From: CAYSRJ01 sp964525675
Lineage (GTDB): Bacteria > Spirochaetota > B62-G9 > DRHN01
DNA length: 8,572 nt
Direction of reading: 5' to 3'
NCBI GenBank assembly: GCA_964525675.1
Contig: CAZGJW010000131.1
Coordinates: 1-8,572 of the forward strand
Part shown: piece after piece, positions 7,449 through 8,572 of the stretch
How the letters are laid out: each line of letters opens with the position of its first letter
How positions within the stretch are numbered: the stretch's first letter is position 1
Program-made: the position numbers and the translations under genes
The notes under the pieces: generated by a model
The model's input: the letters and a program-made list of their open reading frames with translations, nothing else
Databases searched by the model: none
Told to the model about the DNA's origin: nothing

Positions 7449-8165
7449 TCAGTCGAGCAGCTTGGTTACCGTGCCGCCGAGGCTCTTCTGAATTCGTTCC
7501 TTTTCGGGATTTCCCTTATAGCGGAGGACACCTTTAGTGCTGACATCTGCATCAATCAACTGTTTCACACGGACATTGCCGACAGCTGATGTATTGATTT
7601 TAATATAGACGCTGTCGCAGCTCAGATCAAAGGCGTTCAAACGGGCACCGGTATTTATGGTGGCCTCCTGCGAGGCAGCCTTCCCGGAGATATCGAGCTC
7701 TCCGGTGCTCGTTATTTTTATATCGAGGATATTTACCTTTACTTCGAGTTTCGCCTTTGCATTCGTATTGACGTTGATTTCGATTTTATCACCCTGAATG
7801 ACACTTCTGCCTATTACTTCAGCGCCACCACCTGCGCGTATTCCACGAAGTTCCTGGTATGATACGGTAACCTTTGCGCCTGCGTCTTCACTGAAGATTC
7901 CAGACTGCGGGCGTACACGCAGGGTAAGGCCCTCTGTTTCCGTGACGATTTTTTCAAGCCCGATATTTTCAACTGCAACGGTTACGCTCTCCCTGTTTCC
8001 CTTCTCGAGGTAGAGGGTTATGGGCCCCGTCACGTGTATCGAATCGAATGAGGATACAGCTCTTTTTTCGGATTCACCCGCCCACAGAATATCTGCTGTG
8101 GATGTGAGAATTAACAGGAAAAGAATCAATACAGCAAGTGGGGAATTGTATGTAACTCTGTGCAC
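7449..8165 (-). CDS. Secreted GIN-domain (DUF2807) protein
   Basis: With the GTG start at 8165 this is a 238-residue protein. A signal peptide covers residues 1 to about 29: a short N-region MHRVTYNSP, a strongly hydrophobic core AVLILFLLIL, and probable cleavage after ILWA. There is no lipobox Cys, so it should be released to the periplasm or exterior rather than lipidated. The rest is regular beta-strand-like sequence of the putative auto-transporter adhesin head GIN type: an opening FDSIHVTGPITLYLEKG, repeated strands with short Gly/Asn turns (TSTGELDISG, NTGARLNAFDL, NTSAVGNVRV), and the characteristic closing LRYKGNPE..KSLGG. The molecular role of this family is unknown; an envelope or adhesion role is only suggested by its name. 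A GTG at 8225 and an ATG at 8180 are also in frame, but the GTG at 8165 has the only good Shine-Dalgarno and lies downstream of the predicted transcription start. It is monocistronic as far as seen. Confidence 0.88.
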   Translation of the reverse strand: MHRVTYNSPLAVLILFLLILTSTADILWAGESEKRAVSSFDSIHVTGPITLYLEKGNRESVTVAVENIGLEKIVTETEGLTLRVRPQSGIFSEDAGAKVTVSYQELRGIRAGGGAEVIGRSVIQGDKIEINVNTNAKAKLEVKVNILDIKITSTGELDISGKAASQEATINTGARLNAFDLSCDSVYIKINTSAVGNVRVKQLIDADVSTKGVLRYKGNPEKERIQKSLGGTVTKLLD

Positions 8166-8170
8166 ATTTA

Positions 8171-8177
8171 CTCCTTT
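8171..8177 (-). promoter_or_regulatory. Ribosome binding site that sets the GTG start of the GIN protein
   Basis: On the - strand AAAGGAG is followed by the 5-base spacer TAAAT and then GTG at 8165. The ATG at 8180 lies immediately upstream of this site and has only AT-rich sequence before it. Its use would turn the Shine-Dalgarno into codons 2-4, which argues against it. Confidence 0.7.
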
Positions 8178-8184
8178 CATATTA

Positions 8185-8213
8185 ATAATAAATTTTGTAT
8201 TGATATTAGTCAA
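8185..8213 (-). promoter_or_regulatory. Near-consensus sigma-70-type promoter of the GIN-domain gene
   Basis: Read on the - strand, the -35 box TTGACT (8213-8208) and the -10 box TATTAT (8190-8185) are 17 bases apart. Transcription should start at about 8179-8177, giving a leader of roughly 12-14 bases before the GTG at 8165. The GTG at 8225 would lie upstream of the transcript, and the ATG at 8180-8178 would be on its very edge. Confidence 0.75.
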
Positions 8214-8328
8214 ACAAAACGGCACGTGCTTTTTTTAATCGCCTTAATGGTCAAAGAAATGTTATCCGGATGGTTATGCAACCAGATGATTCATTTAATA
8301 TCCCGTGGTTTCATGCCTGCTTTATGGC

Positions 8329-8357
8329 TTGACAGGCCCCTTTCACCTTACTATTAT
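8329..8357 (+). promoter_or_regulatory. Near-consensus sigma-70-type promoter of tRNA-Leu
   Basis: The -35 box TTGACA (8329-8334) and the -10 box TATTAT (8352-8357) have exact 17-base spacing. Transcription would start near 8364, so the tRNA-Leu precursor would carry a 5' leader of about 57 bases. The -10 box is identical to that of the GIN promoter and the -35 box to that of tRNA-Cys. Confidence 0.8.
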
Positions 8358-8420
8358 ATCCCTTGTTCAGCCGACGTCTGAGTGGGAGCATCCTCCTTCG
8401 CTGGTCCATGAGCTCCATTT

Positions 8421-8506
8421 GCCGGAGTGGTGGAATTGGCAGACACAAGGGACTTAAAATCCCTCGGGGCTTACACCCCGTGCCGGTTCAAGTCCGGCCT
8501 CCGGCA
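8421..8506 (+). tRNA. tRNA-Leu (anticodon UAA)
   Basis: A class II tRNA of 86 bases. The acceptor stem GCCGGAG (8421-8427) pairs with CTCCGGC (8499-8505). The anticodon stem AGGGA/TCCCT encloses CTTAAAA with TAA at 8455-8457. The long variable arm CGGGG/CCCCG (8465-8480) is typical of leucine tRNAs. The T arm is GCCGG/CCGGC with loop TTCAAGT. The discriminator is A (8506), as expected for leucine. CCA is not encoded. Confidence 0.97.
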
Positions 8507-8572
8507 AAGATATCTTATCACTGCTGTCCGACCGTTTAATTTTTAAAATGGTATAAATTGTTTAATATCAAT

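Noticed and set aside
8221..8237. Possible rho-independent terminator or sigma-54 site at GGCACGTGC followed by T7
   Set aside because: The palindrome has no loop and a four-base stem, so it cannot form a terminator hairpin. A sigma-54 element would need GC at the -12 position, where T residues are found.
8271..8284. Small hairpin TGGTT-ATGC-AACCA between the GIN gene and tRNA-Leu
   Set aside because: The stem has five pairs, mostly A-T and G-T rich context, and no T run follows, so it is not supported as a terminator or RNA element.
8507..8572. AT-rich tail after tRNA-Leu with TATAAA and TAATAT
   Set aside because: No matching -35 hexamer stands at suitable spacing, and the window ends before any gene that such a promoter could serve.

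Overview
The window is a compact bacterial chromosomal segment of ordinary mid-GC composition, somewhat GC-richer in uvrA and visibly AT-richer in the histidine kinase gene. The gene content suggests a Gram-negative bacterium with many two-component systems. HDOD-fused histidine kinases and receiver-DHp hybrids of this kind are common in deltaproteobacteria (Desulfobacterota) and related lineages, but the sequence does not fix the taxon. I see no IS element, CRISPR array, attachment site or plasmid signature.

Layout from left to right. (1) Positions 1-2580 (+) hold the 3' nine-tenths of uvrA, cut by the window edge. (2) It converges, with a 15-base gap, on a two-gene operon on the - strand. 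Transcribed first is a large HDOD-(GAF-like)-PAS-histidine kinase (6323 to 3672). It is followed after 2 bases by a receiver-DHp hybrid whose ATP-binding domain has lost its key boxes (3669 to 2596). (3) A short divergent region carries a near-consensus sigma-70-type promoter and a tRNA-Cys(GCA) gene (6439-6510). Next comes an EamA/DMT-family permease (6576-7418, +), possibly fed by read-through from the tRNA promoter. (4) Convergent with the permease is a secreted GIN-domain (DUF2807) protein on the - strand (8165 to 7449). It has its own near-consensus promoter, and that promoter position argues for a GTG start. (5) The right end holds a second near-consensus promoter and a tRNA-Leu(UAA) gene (8421-8506). 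No gene-free stretch exceeds 300 bases; the longest is 8166-8420 (255 bases), filled mainly by the two promoters just described.

How the genes work together: the two signalling genes are probably translationally coupled and form one pathway. An intact sensor kinase would phosphorylate the receiver of a partner whose own catalytic domain looks dead. Neither protein has a recognisable DNA-binding or enzymatic output domain, so the final target must lie elsewhere. The HDOD domain of the sensor keeps the His/Asp residues of an HD metal site. This pair is the most interesting part of the window. uvrA, the permease, the GIN protein and the tRNAs look like ordinary unrelated neighbours.
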